DNA of 64,000 bases, taken from positions 7,248,501 through 7,312,500 of the forward strand of contig NZ_JACHNH010000001.1 of the NCBI RefSeq assembly GCF_014205335.1, written 5' to 3'. How positions within the stretch are numbered: the first letter of the stretch is position 1; every line of letters starts with the position of its first letter. Source of the DNA: Amorphoplanes digitatis (GTDB lineage Bacteria > Actinomycetota > Actinomycetes > Mycobacteriales > Micromonosporaceae). The translations under genes were made by a program, and so were the position numbers. The notes beneath the pieces were generated by a model that saw only the letters and a list, made by a program, of their open reading frames with translations, was not told the DNA's origin and ran no database searches. This document shows, in pieces, positions 56,826-64,000 of this stretch.

Positions 56826-59215
56826 TGGACGACCTGCTGGCCCGGTTGACCCTCGAGGAGAAGGTGTCGCTACTGGGTGGACAGGACTTCTGGTCCCTGC
56901 CCGCGATACCGCGGATCGGGCTGCGCTCGCTGGTGATGTCCGACGGCCCGATCGGCGTCCGCGGCACCGGCTGGGCGCCGCAGGACCCGTCGATCGCGCT
57001 GCCCAGCCCGACCGCGCTCGCCGCGACCTGGGACACCGAGCTGGCCCGCCGTGCCGGGCGGCTGCTCGGCCAGGAGTCCCGGCGCAAGGGCGTGCACGTG
57101 CTGCTCGGCCCGACGGTCAACCTCCAGCGGACCCCGCTCGGCGGGCGGCACTTCGAGTGCTACTCGGAGGATCCGCTGCTCACCGGCGAGATCGGGGCGG
57201 GCTTCGTCGAGGGCGTGCAGGAGCACGGCGTCGGCACGACGGTCAAACACCTGGTGGGCAACGACTTCGAGACCGACCGGATGACCGTCGACGTGCGCAT
57301 CGGCGAACGGGCGCTGAGGGAGGTCTACCTCGCGCCGTTCGAGCGGATCGTCGCGGCCGGCGGCTGGGGCGTGATGAGCGCGTACAACGCGGTGAACGGG
57401 CAGCCGATGGCCTCCAACGGGCGCCTGCAGTCGGACGTGCTCAAGGACGAGTGGGGCTTCGACGGCGTCGTGGTCTCCGACTGGCGTGCCGCCCGGTCGA
57501 CCGTCGGCGCGGCGCTCGGCGGCCTCGACATCGCCATGCCGGCGCTGGAGAACCCGTGGGGCGACCGGCTGGTCGCGGCGGTGCGCGCCGGCGAGGTGCC
57601 CGAGGAGGTCGTGGACGACAAGGTACGCCGGGTGCTGCTGCTGGCCGCCCGCGTCGGGCTGCTCGACGACGTGCCCCGGGCCGTGCCGGCGCCGCCGGAG
57701 TACCTGGACGGCGCCGCCGTGGCGCACGAGATCGCGGCCCGGTCGTTCGTGCTGGCGCGCAACGAGAACTTCACGCTGCCCCTGGAGGCGGTGGCGCTGA
57801 CGAAGGTCGCCGTGATCGGCGCGCTGGCCACGGACGCGCGGGTGCTCGGCGGCGGCAGCGCGCAGGTGACCCCGCCGTACGTGATCTCGCCGCTGGACGG
57901 CCTCGGCCGGGCACTGTCCGGGGTGGACGTCGAGTACACGATCGGCACGGACCCGCGGCCGTTCCTGCCGGCGCTGCCGCTGGCGGCCTCGGTCGAGCTG
58001 ACCGGCGCCGGGTACCGGTTCGGCGTCGAGACCACCGCGGTGCGCTGGATCGGCGACCTGCCCGGCGGCACCGACCCGGCCCGGGTGACCGGCGTGGAGC
58101 TGCGCACCACGTTCACGCCGGACGCCGGCGGCGAGCACACGTTCGCGGTGTCCGGCTTCGGCACCTTCGACCTCTGGGTCGGCGGCGAGCACCGCGACAT
58201 CGGCACGCTGCACCCGCCCGGTGCCACCCGGGCCGACCTGCTGCTGTCGCCGCGCGAGCACCGGGAGATCGTGTCGCTGAAGGCGGACGACCCGGTCGAG
58301 ATCGTGGTGCGACAGACGATCGAGCCGGGCCTGGCGCACACGGTCAGCGCGACCCTCGGCCACCGCGGGCCGGGCGTCTCCGCGGAGAGCATGATCGCCG
58401 AGGCGGTGGAGCTCGCGGCCGAGTCCGACGTGGCGATCGTCGTGGTGGGCACCACCGAGCAGGTCGAGTCCGAGGGCTTCGACCGCGTCTCGCTCGCGCT
58501 GCCGGGCAACCAGGACGAGCTGGTGGCCCGGGTCGCGGCGGCGAACCCCCGCACGGTCGTGGTGGTGAACGCCGGCTCGCCGGTGCTGCTGCCGTGGGCG
58601 GACGACGTCGCCGCGGTGCTGCTTACCTGGTTCCCGGGCCAGGAGGCGGGCGCGGCGCTCGCCGACGTGCTGCTCGGCGTGCTCGAACCGGGCGGGCGCC
58701 TGCCGACGACGTGGCCGCGCCGCGAGCACGACTGCCCGGTGCTGGAGGTGGTGCCGCGCGACGGCGCGGTCTCCTACGACGAGGGCCTCTTCATCGGGTA
58801 CCGCGCCTGGCAGCGCTCGGGCAACACGCCGCTGTACGCGTTCGGCCACGGCCTGGGCTATACGACGTGGGAGTACGAGATGCTCGCGGTGTCGGCGACC
58901 GAGGCGCTGGTGACGCTGACCAACACCGGCGCACGCTTCGGCACCGAGATCGTGCAGGTGTACGCGGAACCGCAGGGCCCGCCGCCGGTCGGCATCGGCC
59001 CGGCCGGGGTGGTGCCCGAGCGCCCGGCCAAGTGGCTGGCCGGCTTCGAGGCGGTGTCGGCCCATCCCGAGGAGACGGTGACCGTGCGGATCCCGCTGCC
59101 GCCGCGGACCTGGCAGGTCTGGGAGTCCGGCTGGCACACGGTCCCCGGGCAGTACGCGGTGACCGCGGCGCACGCGCTCGACGACCCGAGGCTCATCGCG
59201 ACGCTGGAGCTGTAG
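56825..59215 (+). CDS. glycoside hydrolase family 3 beta-glucosidase
   Basis: A 796-residue GH3 enzyme without signal peptide, so it probably splits imported beta-glucosides in the cytoplasm. It has SLVMSDGPIGVRG, HLVGNDFETDR, GVMSAYNAVNGQP and GVVVSDWRAARS with nucleophile Asp219. A PA14-like insert follows (about 391-520, FTPDAGGEHTFAVSGFGTFD), then EQVESEGFDR with probable acid/base Glu550, and a fibronectin-like C-terminal domain. The ATG at 56825 follows GGGAG by 7 bases. The operator at 56812-56825 suggests control by cellobiose. Confidence 0.94.
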   Translation: MDDLLARLTLEEKVSLLGGQDFWSLPAIPRIGLRSLVMSDGPIGVRGTGWAPQDPSIALPSPTALAATWDTELARRAGRLLGQESRRKGVHVLLGPTVNLQRTPLGGRHFECYSEDPLLTGEIGAGFVEGVQEHGVGTTVKHLVGNDFETDRMTVDVRIGERALREVYLAPFERIVAAGGWGVMSAYNAVNGQPMASNGRLQSDVLKDEWGFDGVVVSDWRAARSTVGAALGGLDIAMPALENPWGDRLVAAVRAGEVPEEVVDDKVRRVLLLAARVGLLDDVPRAVPAPPEYLDGAAVAHEIAARSFVLARNENFTLPLEAVALTKVAVIGALATDARVLGGGSAQVTPPYVISPLDGLGRALSGVDVEYTIGTDPRPFLPALPLAASVELTGAGYRFGVETTAVRWIGDLPGGTDPARVTGVELRTTFTPDAGGEHTFAVSGFGTFDLWVGGEHRDIGTLHPPGATRADLLLSPREHREIVSLKADDPVEIVVRQTIEPGLAHTVSATLGHRGPGVSAESMIAEAVELAAESDVAIVVVGTTEQVESEGFDRVSLALPGNQDELVARVAAANPRTVVVVNAGSPVLLPWADDVAAVLLTWFPGQEAGAALADVLLGVLEPGGRLPTTWPRREHDCPVLEVVPRDGAVSYDEGLFIGYRAWQRSGNTPLYAFGHGLGYTTWEYEMLAVSATEALVTLTNTGARFGTEIVQVYAEPQGPPPVGIGPAGVVPERPAKWLAGFEAVSAHPEETVTVRIPLPPRTWQVWESGWHTVPGQYAVTAAHALDDPRLIATLEL

Positions 59216-59223
59216 ACACGCCG

Positions 59224-59256
59224 ACGGGCCACGACCGTCAGCAGGTCGTGGCCCGT
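59224..59256. terminator. bidirectional terminator after beta-glucosidase
   Basis: A perfect 13-bp inverted repeat (ACGGGCCACGACC/GGTCGTGGCCCGT) with a 7-nt loop is followed on the plus strand by TCGGCGGGTG. It separates the convergent beta-glucosidase gene and the small membrane protein gene. Confidence 0.8.
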
Positions 59257-59274
59257 TCGGCGGGTGTTCGGGTC

Positions 59275-59730
59275 TCAGTCCCGGGTCACGACCAGGTCCA
59301 GGCCCTTTTCGTCATGGGTCCAGGCGACGGCGAAGCCCGGCCATTCGCCCTGTAGCTGCCCGTCGGCGGCGACCGTCGCGTTCATCCGCGAGATCAGCGC
59401 GCCAGGCACCTGCAGGGACTCGAGGATGCAGGTCAGGTCGGCCTTGTTGAGGCCGTCCGGGGAGTCCGTCCCGGCGCCGTCCACTTCCAGTTTGCGGTTG
59501 CGGTCGACGATCTTGGTGGCCCTCTTGACCGGGTCGCATTTGGCGATGGCCGCGAGGAACGGGTCCTGCTCGCCGGCGGCGACCGGCGTCTGCTTGTTGC
59601 CGTTGCTGTCGAGCAGCTTGGGCACGAAAACGATGCCGGCGGCCACCAGCAGGACGGCGAAGATGATCCAGGGAAGCGGGCTTCGCTTCCGGACGTGCGG
59701 TTGCGGCGGGGTCTGGCGAGGGTGCGTCAT
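59275..59730 (-). CDS. single-span membrane protein, unknown function
   Basis: A 151-residue protein: a Pro-rich cytoplasmic N-terminus, one membrane helix (PLPWIIFAVLLVAAGIVFVP) and an extracytoplasmic domain of about 105 residues with two Cys (AIAKCDP, DLTCILE) that could pair. The domain contains KIVDRNRKLEVDGAGTDSPD and WPGFAVAWTHDEKGLDLVVT. No family was recognised. The ATG at 59728-59730 was chosen for GAAGGA upstream. A long AT-rich leader precedes it. Confidence 0.7.
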   Translation of the reverse strand: MTHPRQTPPQPHVRKRSPLPWIIFAVLLVAAGIVFVPKLLDSNGNKQTPVAAGEQDPFLAAIAKCDPVKRATKIVDRNRKLEVDGAGTDSPDGLNKADLTCILESLQVPGALISRMNATVAADGQLQGEWPGFAVAWTHDEKGLDLVVTRD

Positions 59731-59905
59731 ATGGGTCCTTCGCGTCGGGGGGAGGGGGCGGACGCGCGGTCGAAAGTGTGCGCCCCCACGCGCAGCAAGA
59801 CAACGATCACGGTGCGAACTGACTAATCGGACGAGTCGACTGTGGAAGTAAGTCTTACCAGACCCCTCATACACAGTCACACACAGTTATATATATCACT
59901 CCGTG

Positions 59906-59933
59906 ATGATAGTCAGTCACTCTTCGCCGTCAA
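59906..59933 (-). promoter_or_regulatory. candidate sigma-70-type promoter in AT-rich leader
   Basis: On the minus strand TTGACG (59928-59933) and TATCAT (59906-59911) are separated by 16 bp, close to housekeeping consensus. The surrounding 59840-59970 is conspicuously AT-rich, with ATATATAT and a small palindrome ATCAC-TCC-GTGAT just after the -10. Transcription would start near 59900, giving a 5' leader of about 170 nt for the membrane-protein gene. Confidence 0.5.
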
Positions 59934-59975
59934 TGATCTATATGCCGTCGAACCCCGTCAATACCCCAGCCGAGA

Positions 59976-61277
59976 TCACACCCCGATCAGCGCCGGCGCC
60001 GCCTTCCGGGCCACCACGGAGTCCAGGATCTCGCCCACCCGGATCGCCGTGTTCGACAGCAGCGCCGACGTGATGCCGTGTGTGTGCTCGGTGCCGCCCT
60101 GAAGGTAGACACCGACCCGCAGCCGGGGGTCGGCCACCGCGCGGTAGTCCCGCTCCACCTGCGGCCGGCCCTGATCGTCGCGCCCGCACAGGTCGCCCAG
60201 CTCGCCGAGGATCGCGTACGGGTCCGCCTGGTGGTAGCCCGTCGCGCACACCACGACGTCGGCAGCCAGGTTCGTCGTCTCGCCGGTCACCAGCGACCGG
60301 ATGCTGGCCACCACCCGGTCCGGGCCGTCGCTCACCTGGATCATCCGGGACACGTTCAGCATGCGCAGCCGCTGCTTGCCGAGGACCTTCTCCTGGTACG
60401 CGCGCCGGTACAGGTCGTCGATCAGGTCGATGTCCACCACGGAGTAGTTCGTGTTGGCGTGGTAGCCCATCAGCTGCCGCTTGACGTCCTCGGGCGCGAG
60501 GTAGAAGTCGTCGACCGCCGCCGGGTCGAAGATCTGGTTGGCGAACGAGCTGTCGTCCGCCGGCGAGTAGCCGTACCGGGAGAAGACCGCGCAGATCTCC
60601 GCCGCCGGGAACTCCCGGTGCATCGTCGCCACGGCCTCCGCCGCGCTCTGGCCGGCGCCGACCACGACGATGCGCCGCGGGTCCGTGCCCTTGAGCTTCG
60701 GCAGGTTGTGCAGCAGGTCGCTGGTGTGCCAGACGCGGTCGGAGGCCGTGACGCCCTCCGGCAGCCGCGGGCGCAGGCCCGTGCCGACCACCAGGTTGCG
60801 GGCCCGGTGCGTGGTCAGCTCGCCGCCCTGGCGGGAGAGCACGTCGGCCGCCACCACGTCACCGGCCGCATCGGTCACGGGCGTCACCGAGAGCACCTCG
60901 GCGTCGTAGGTGACCTGATCGTCGACCTGCGCCGCCGCCCAGGCGAAGTAGTCGTGGAACTCCACGCGCAGCGGGAACAGGTTCTTGTGGTTGATGAAGT
61001 CGATGAGCCGGTCCTGGCTGTGCAGGTAGCGCAGGAAGCTGAACTCGCTCGTCGGGTTCCGCAGCGTCACCAGGTCCTTGAGGAAGGAGACCTGCATGGT
61101 GGCGTCGTCGAGCAGCATGCCCCGGTGCCAGCCGAAGGTGGCCTGGCGCTCCAGGAACCGCGCCGCCACCTGCGCATCCGGACCCCCCGCGCCGTTGTGC
61201 TCGGACACGGCGATGGCCATGGCCAGATTGGACGGGCCGAAGCCGATCCCCACGACATCGAGTTCAGGTTCAGACAT
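59976..61277 (-). CDS. L-ornithine/lysine N-hydroxylase (siderophore biosynthesis)
   Basis: A 433-residue FAD/NADPH monooxygenase of the SidA/PvdA/IucD family, which hydroxylates the side-chain amine of ornithine or lysine as the first step to a hydroxamate siderophore. It shows the FAD fold GIGFGPSNLAMA with GFGPxN, LKDLVTLRNPTSEFSFLRYL, NADPH site VVVGAGQSAAEA, and the terminal VVCATGYHQADPY (ATGY). It is divergent from the formyltransferase gene across an iron box. Ornithine is the likelier substrate because of that neighbour. Confidence 0.93.
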   Translation of the reverse strand: MSEPELDVVGIGFGPSNLAMAIAVSEHNGAGGPDAQVAARFLERQATFGWHRGMLLDDATMQVSFLKDLVTLRNPTSEFSFLRYLHSQDRLIDFINHKNLFPLRVEFHDYFAWAAAQVDDQVTYDAEVLSVTPVTDAAGDVVAADVLSRQGGELTTHRARNLVVGTGLRPRLPEGVTASDRVWHTSDLLHNLPKLKGTDPRRIVVVGAGQSAAEAVATMHREFPAAEICAVFSRYGYSPADDSSFANQIFDPAAVDDFYLAPEDVKRQLMGYHANTNYSVVDIDLIDDLYRRAYQEKVLGKQRLRMLNVSRMIQVSDGPDRVVASIRSLVTGETTNLAADVVVCATGYHQADPYAILGELGDLCGRDDQGRPQVERDYRAVADPRLRVGVYLQGGTEHTHGITSALLSNTAIRVGEILDSVVARKAAPALIGV

Positions 61278-61316
61278 GTCCGTCCCCTCAACGGCGGGGC
61301 CGATCTGGCCCCGGAT

Positions 61317-61335
61317 TTCGGTTAGCCTAACCTAA
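61317..61335. promoter_or_regulatory. iron box (IdeR/DmdR/DtxR-type)
   Basis: TTCGGTTAGCCTAACCTAA matches 17 of 19 positions of the actinobacterial consensus TTAGGTTAGGCTAACCTAA. It lies in the 89-bp divergent region between the hydroxylase and formyltransferase genes, so one Fe(II)-regulator dimer pair could repress both. Confidence 0.88.
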
Positions 61336-61366
61336 GCGTCTGCTGTGTCGAGTGAGGGAGTGATCC

Positions 61367-62320
61367 ATGCGTGTCGTCATGTTCGGTTTCCAGACCTGGG
61401 GGCACCGCACCCTGCAGGCCCTACTGGACTCGGAACACGATGTGGTCATGGTCGTGACCCATCCCGCCGGCGAGGGTGCCTACGAGAAGGTCTGGTCCGA
61501 TTCGGTCGCCGACCTGGCGCAGGCCAACGGCGTGCCCGTCCTGCTGCGCGAGCGCCCGGACGACGACGAGCTCTACGACGCGCTCAAGCAGGTCGCGCCG
61601 GACGTCATCGTCGCCACCAACTGGCGCACCTGGATCCCGCCGCGCATCTTCAACCTGCCCGCGTTCGGCACGCTCAACGTGCATGACGCGCTGCTCCCCG
61701 CGTACGCGGGATTCTCGCCCTTGATCTGGGCCCTGCTCAACGACGAGCCCGAGGTCGGCGTCACCGCGCACATGATGGACGACACACTGGACGCCGGGCC
61801 GATCGTGTTGCAGCGCGCCGTCCCGGTCGGCCCCACCGACACCACGACCGACCTGTTCGACAAGACGCTGGCGCTGTTCGGGCCGATCACCGTCGACGGC
61901 CTGGCCGAGATCGCCCGCGGCGGGCGCGACTTCGTCCCGCAGGACCGCAGCAAGGCGAGCTTCTTCCACAAGCGCTCGGAGGAGGACATCCGGATCGACT
62001 GGACCTGGACCGCCGAGGAGCTCGAGCGGCTGGTCCGGGCGCAGTCGGCGCCGTATCCGCAGGCCTTCTGCTACCACAAGGGCCGGCGGCTGGAGATCAT
62101 CACCGCGGCCGTCTCGCAGGCGGTGTACGGCGGCACGCCCGGGCGCATCTTCTTCCGCGAGGGCGACGGCGTGGCCATCGTCGCGGGTGCCGAGGCCCGG
62201 CGCGGGCGCAGCAAGGCGCTGCTGATCCGCTCGGTGCGCACCGACGAGGGCGTCGAACTGCCGGCGCTCGAGTACTTCAGGACCATGGGCGGCTACCTCA
62301 CCAGCCACCCGGACCGCTGA
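61367..62320 (+). CDS. hydroxyornithine formyltransferase-like (Fmt family)
   Basis: A 317-residue formyltransferase: MRVVMFGFQTWGHRTLQALL, then VIVATNWRTWIPPRIFNLPA and the core LNVHDALLPAYAGFSPLIWA (catalytic N-x-H...D region) with VGVTAHMMDDTLDAGPIVLQ. It looks like tRNA-Met formyltransferase but belongs to siderophore-linked relatives (coelichelin-type N5-hydroxyornithine formylation). A true fmt would not be expected beside an ornithine hydroxylase and an iron box. AGGGAG precedes the ATG. Confidence 0.88.
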   Translation: MRVVMFGFQTWGHRTLQALLDSEHDVVMVVTHPAGEGAYEKVWSDSVADLAQANGVPVLLRERPDDDELYDALKQVAPDVIVATNWRTWIPPRIFNLPAFGTLNVHDALLPAYAGFSPLIWALLNDEPEVGVTAHMMDDTLDAGPIVLQRAVPVGPTDTTTDLFDKTLALFGPITVDGLAEIARGGRDFVPQDRSKASFFHKRSEEDIRIDWTWTAEELERLVRAQSAPYPQAFCYHKGRRLEIITAAVSQAVYGGTPGRIFFREGDGVAIVAGAEARRGRSKALLIRSVRTDEGVELPALEYFRTMGGYLTSHPDR

Positions 62321-62323
62321 CGC

Positions 62324-62354
62324 GAAAGGCCGCGACCGGGGGTCGCGGCCTTTC
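62324..62354. terminator. bidirectional terminator formyltransferase/panD
   Basis: A perfect 14-bp inverted repeat (GAAAGGCCGCGACC/GGTCGCGGCCTTTC) with a 3-nt loop lies between the two convergent genes. TTTC at each outer end gives a short T tract in both directions. Confidence 0.85.
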
Positions 62355-62374
62355 ACCTGCCTCACCCGCGGGAC

Positions 62375-62794
62375 TCAGTGCACCAGGATCTTGCCCGAGA
62401 TCTGGTCGTCCGCGCCCGGCACCGGCGCCGAGGGGTCCGAGCCGATCTCGATGAGCTCGTTGCGCTCGTTGACGTGTGCGACGCGGGGCACATAGTCGGC
62501 CCGCTCGCGCTCGTCGACCTGCTTGAACGACATGATGATGATCAGGTCGCCGACCGAGACCAGGCGGGCAGCCGCGCCGTTGATGCCGATCACGCCGGAG
62601 CCCGCCTCGCCCTCGATGACGTACGTCACCAGGCGGGCGCCGTTGTCGATGTCGACGACCTGCACCTGCTCGCCCTCGACGAGGTCGGCCGCGTCCATCA
62701 GGTTCTTGTCGATGGTGATCGAGCCAACGTAGTGCAGGTCAGCCTGGGTCACGGTGGCCCGATGGATCTTGCCGCCGAGCAGGGTCCGCTGCAT
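62375..62794 (-). CDS. panD: aspartate 1-decarboxylase (proenzyme)
   Basis: A 139-residue pyruvoyl enzyme that makes beta-alanine from aspartate, normally for pantothenate/CoA. The self-cleavage site is visible at G24-S25 (LHYVGSITID), with GVIGINGAAARLVSVGDLII in the core. Normal length. It stands alone between siderophore genes, and its start is 62 bp from the second iron box, facing it. Iron control or a beta-alanine-containing siderophore is possible. Confidence 0.95.
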   Translation of the reverse strand: MQRTLLGGKIHRATVTQADLHYVGSITIDKNLMDAADLVEGEQVQVVDIDNGARLVTYVIEGEAGSGVIGINGAAARLVSVGDLIIIMSFKQVDERERADYVPRVAHVNERNELIEIGSDPSAPVPGADDQISGKILVH

Positions 62795-62855
62795 GTGTCG
62801 TCCTCCGTAGATGGGTTACCGCGAAAAGAATAGGGCCCTGGAGCCGTCGCGGAAG

Positions 62856-62874
62856 CAAAGGTAGCCTAACCTAA
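62856..62874. promoter_or_regulatory. second iron box
   Basis: On the minus strand, TTAGGTTAGGCTACCTTTG agrees with the iron-box consensus at 15 of 19 positions, with a perfect left half. It lies in the divergent region between panD and the siderophore-binding-protein gene, 45 bp before the latter start. Confidence 0.8.
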
Positions 62875-62918
62875 CCTTCAGACCGAGCCAACGGACCCCC
62901 GATCGAGGAGCCACATAC

Positions 62919-63935
62919 ATGAACCGCCGCCTGGGCGGGTGGCGCCGCGCGCTGACCGTCGTCGCCGCCGGCCTTCTTGCCGCCTCCACCATCACCGCCT
63001 GCGCGTCCGATGAGGACGAGCCGACCACCCCCACCACGGCCGGTTCCGCCGCGGCGGCCTTCCCCGTCACCATCGAGCACAAGTTCGGCTCGACCAAGAT
63101 CGAGAAGCAGCCGGAGCGGGTCGTCACCGTCGGCTGGAACGACCAGGACCCGGTGCTGGCGCTCGGCGTCGTCCCGGTGAGCACCCGCGAGTGGTTCACC
63201 GAGTACCCGACGTACCCGTGGGTCAAGGACGCGCTCGGCGGCAAGCAGCTGACCACGTTCTCCGCGGAGCTCAACTTCGAGGCGATCATCAAGCAGCAGC
63301 CGGACCTGATCCTGGCGATCTACGAGACGATCAACAAGGAGACGTACGAGAAGCTGTCGCAGATCGCCCCGACGGTCATCCAGTCCTCGGCGTACGCCGA
63401 CGAGCAGACCCCATGGGACGTGCAGACCCTGACCACCGGCAAGGCGCTCGGCAAGTCCGCCGAGGCGCAGGCGCTTGTCGACAAGGTCAACGCGAAGATC
63501 ACCGAGGCGAAGAGCGCGAACCCGCAGTTCGCCGGCAAGACCCTCGTCGTGGACTTCGGCCCGGAGAAGGGCCAGCACTGGCTGATCCCCGCGAAGGACC
63601 CGCGCCGCGCGCTGTTCGACGCGCTCGGCTTCGCCGCGCAGACCGAGTCCGAGGACGTCAGCGAGGAGCGGCTCGACCTGCTCGACCGCGACGTGCTCTT
63701 CGTCAACGGCGCGACGAAGAAGGACATGCTGGCCTCCCCCGCGTTCAGCCGCCTCAAGGTGGCCACCGAGGACCGCACCCTCTACACGTCGTTCTCCACC
63801 CCGCTGGGCGGCGCGCTGGCCTACAGCGGCCCGAACGCCCTGCTCTACGCGCTGGAGATCCTGGTGCCGCAGCTGAAGAACGCCACCGACGGCGACAAGG
63901 CGACAGCGGTCACCGACCTGTCGAACGCCGCCTGA
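62919..63935 (+). CDS. iron-siderophore ABC transporter substrate-binding lipoprotein
   Basis: A 338-residue class III (FhuD/FepB-like) binding protein. The signal peptide has an Arg-rich start and ends ITAC, a lipobox. The mature part shows VTIEHKFGSTKIEKQPERVV, TVGWNDQDPVLALGVVPVST, IIKQQPDLILAIYETINKE and IAPTVIQSSAY, the usual opening of this family, joined by a long helix. It should capture the ferric siderophore outside the membrane. Permease and ATPase genes are not visible; the gene is followed by a strong terminator. Confidence 0.92.
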   Translation: MNRRLGGWRRALTVVAAGLLAASTITACASDEDEPTTPTTAGSAAAAFPVTIEHKFGSTKIEKQPERVVTVGWNDQDPVLALGVVPVSTREWFTEYPTYPWVKDALGGKQLTTFSAELNFEAIIKQQPDLILAIYETINKETYEKLSQIAPTVIQSSAYADEQTPWDVQTLTTGKALGKSAEAQALVDKVNAKITEAKSANPQFAGKTLVVDFGPEKGQHWLIPAKDPRRALFDALGFAAQTESEDVSEERLDLLDRDVLFVNGATKKDMLASPAFSRLKVATEDRTLYTSFSTPLGGALAYSGPNALLYALEILVPQLKNATDGDKATAVTDLSNAA

Positions 63936-63950
63936 GGCGACCCGCGACAA

Positions 63951-63982
63951 CGGAGGAGGGCGGCCTCGGCCGCCCTCCTCCG
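63951..63982. terminator. terminator after siderophore-binding-protein gene
   Basis: A perfect 15-bp inverted repeat (CGGAGGAGGGCGGCC and its complement) with a 2-nt loop lies 15 bp after the stop codon. It has no T tract but very high stability. It indicates that the gene is transcribed alone. Confidence 0.75.
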
Positions 63983-64000
63983 GCAGTTCCGGACCGTGGC

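Noticed and set aside
56870..59173. 767-codon open frame on the minus strand
   Set aside because: Antisense to the beta-glucosidase gene, rich in Arg/His/Asp with no recognisable family; a shadow of codon bias.
56347..59355. 1002-codon open frame on the plus strand
   Set aside because: It overlaps the GH3 beta-glucosidase in another frame, has Arg/Gly/Ala-rich composition without domains, and is a GC-bias shadow.
61367..62320. Housekeeping methionyl-tRNA formyltransferase (fmt)
   Set aside because: Its sequence resembles fmt, but the iron box and the divergent ornithine hydroxylase point to siderophore formylation; no def or rsm gene lies beside it.

Overview
The window is high-GC actinobacterial chromosome, most likely Micromonosporaceae and possibly Actinoplanes-like. 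This rests on GTG-rich starts, 4-bp ATGA/GTGA gene overlaps, actinobacterial core gene order (phoH-ybeY-corC-like-deaminase-like-era, recO-uppS, glyS-dusB, dgt-dnaG), roadblock/DUF4388 proteins, IdeR/DmdR-type iron boxes and a methyl-accepting chemotaxis protein. The genus is inference. No prophage, insertion sequence, CRISPR array, rRNA or replication origin was seen; one tRNA (Asn, anticodon GTT) is present.

Layout. 1-2.8 kb: a cut-off FAD oxidoreductase, an AlkZ-like winged-helix protein, an aminoglycoside-adenylyltransferase-like protein, tRNA-Asn with its own terminator and a YtxH-like protein. 2.8-11.8 kb: a leftward carbohydrate locus with a ROK regulator, sugar ABC ATPase, permease, Tat lipoprotein binding protein and Gfo/Idh/MocA dehydrogenase, followed after two hairpins by an EboE-like TIM barrel (with a possible leader ORF and attenuator) and a second TIM-barrel isomerase. 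12-19.6 kb: a BrkB-family membrane protein, then a tightly packed leftward run dgt-dnaG-unknown-NodI/NodJ-type ABC exporter. 19.7-24.9 kb: a chemotaxis receptor and a five-gene island of alternating DUF4388 and roadblock/LC7 proteins with no GTPase beside them. 24.9-28.4 kb: dusB, glyS and small proteins.

28.6-32.1 kb is a zinc-uptake operon (znuA-znuC-znuB) that ends in two metalloregulators, ArsR/SmtB-type and Zur, behind a Zur-box-like site. 34.1-37.1 kb is a thiamine-precursor ECF importer (ykoEDC) under a TPP riboswitch whose expression platform appears to mask the ribosome-binding site. 37.2-44.2 kb holds a secreted PHP-domain protein, a heterodimeric ABC exporter, a thiamine-binding MTH1187 protein and a HAD hydrolase. 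44.2-54.1 kb is core DNA/RNA housekeeping (uppS, recO, era, ybeY, phoH) interrupted by a DUF4097 lipoprotein, an MFS permease and an acyltransferase. Era carries a repeat-built basic N-terminal extension of about 290 residues.

54.3-64 kb: a beta-lactamase-fold hydrolase, HIT protein, SDR, a GH3 beta-glucosidase whose start codon is overlapped by a CebR-like operator, and a hydroxamate-siderophore locus (ornithine N-hydroxylase, hydroxyornithine formyltransferase, siderophore-binding lipoprotein) with two iron boxes. panD lies between them and shares the second box. No NRPS or NIS synthetase for the siderophore is visible here.

The least ordinary items are the GTPase-less DUF4388/roadblock island, the Era extension, the possible leader/attenuator upstream of the EboE-like gene, and the iron-box-flanked panD. 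All functional statements are read from sequence and family knowledge; no database search was run.
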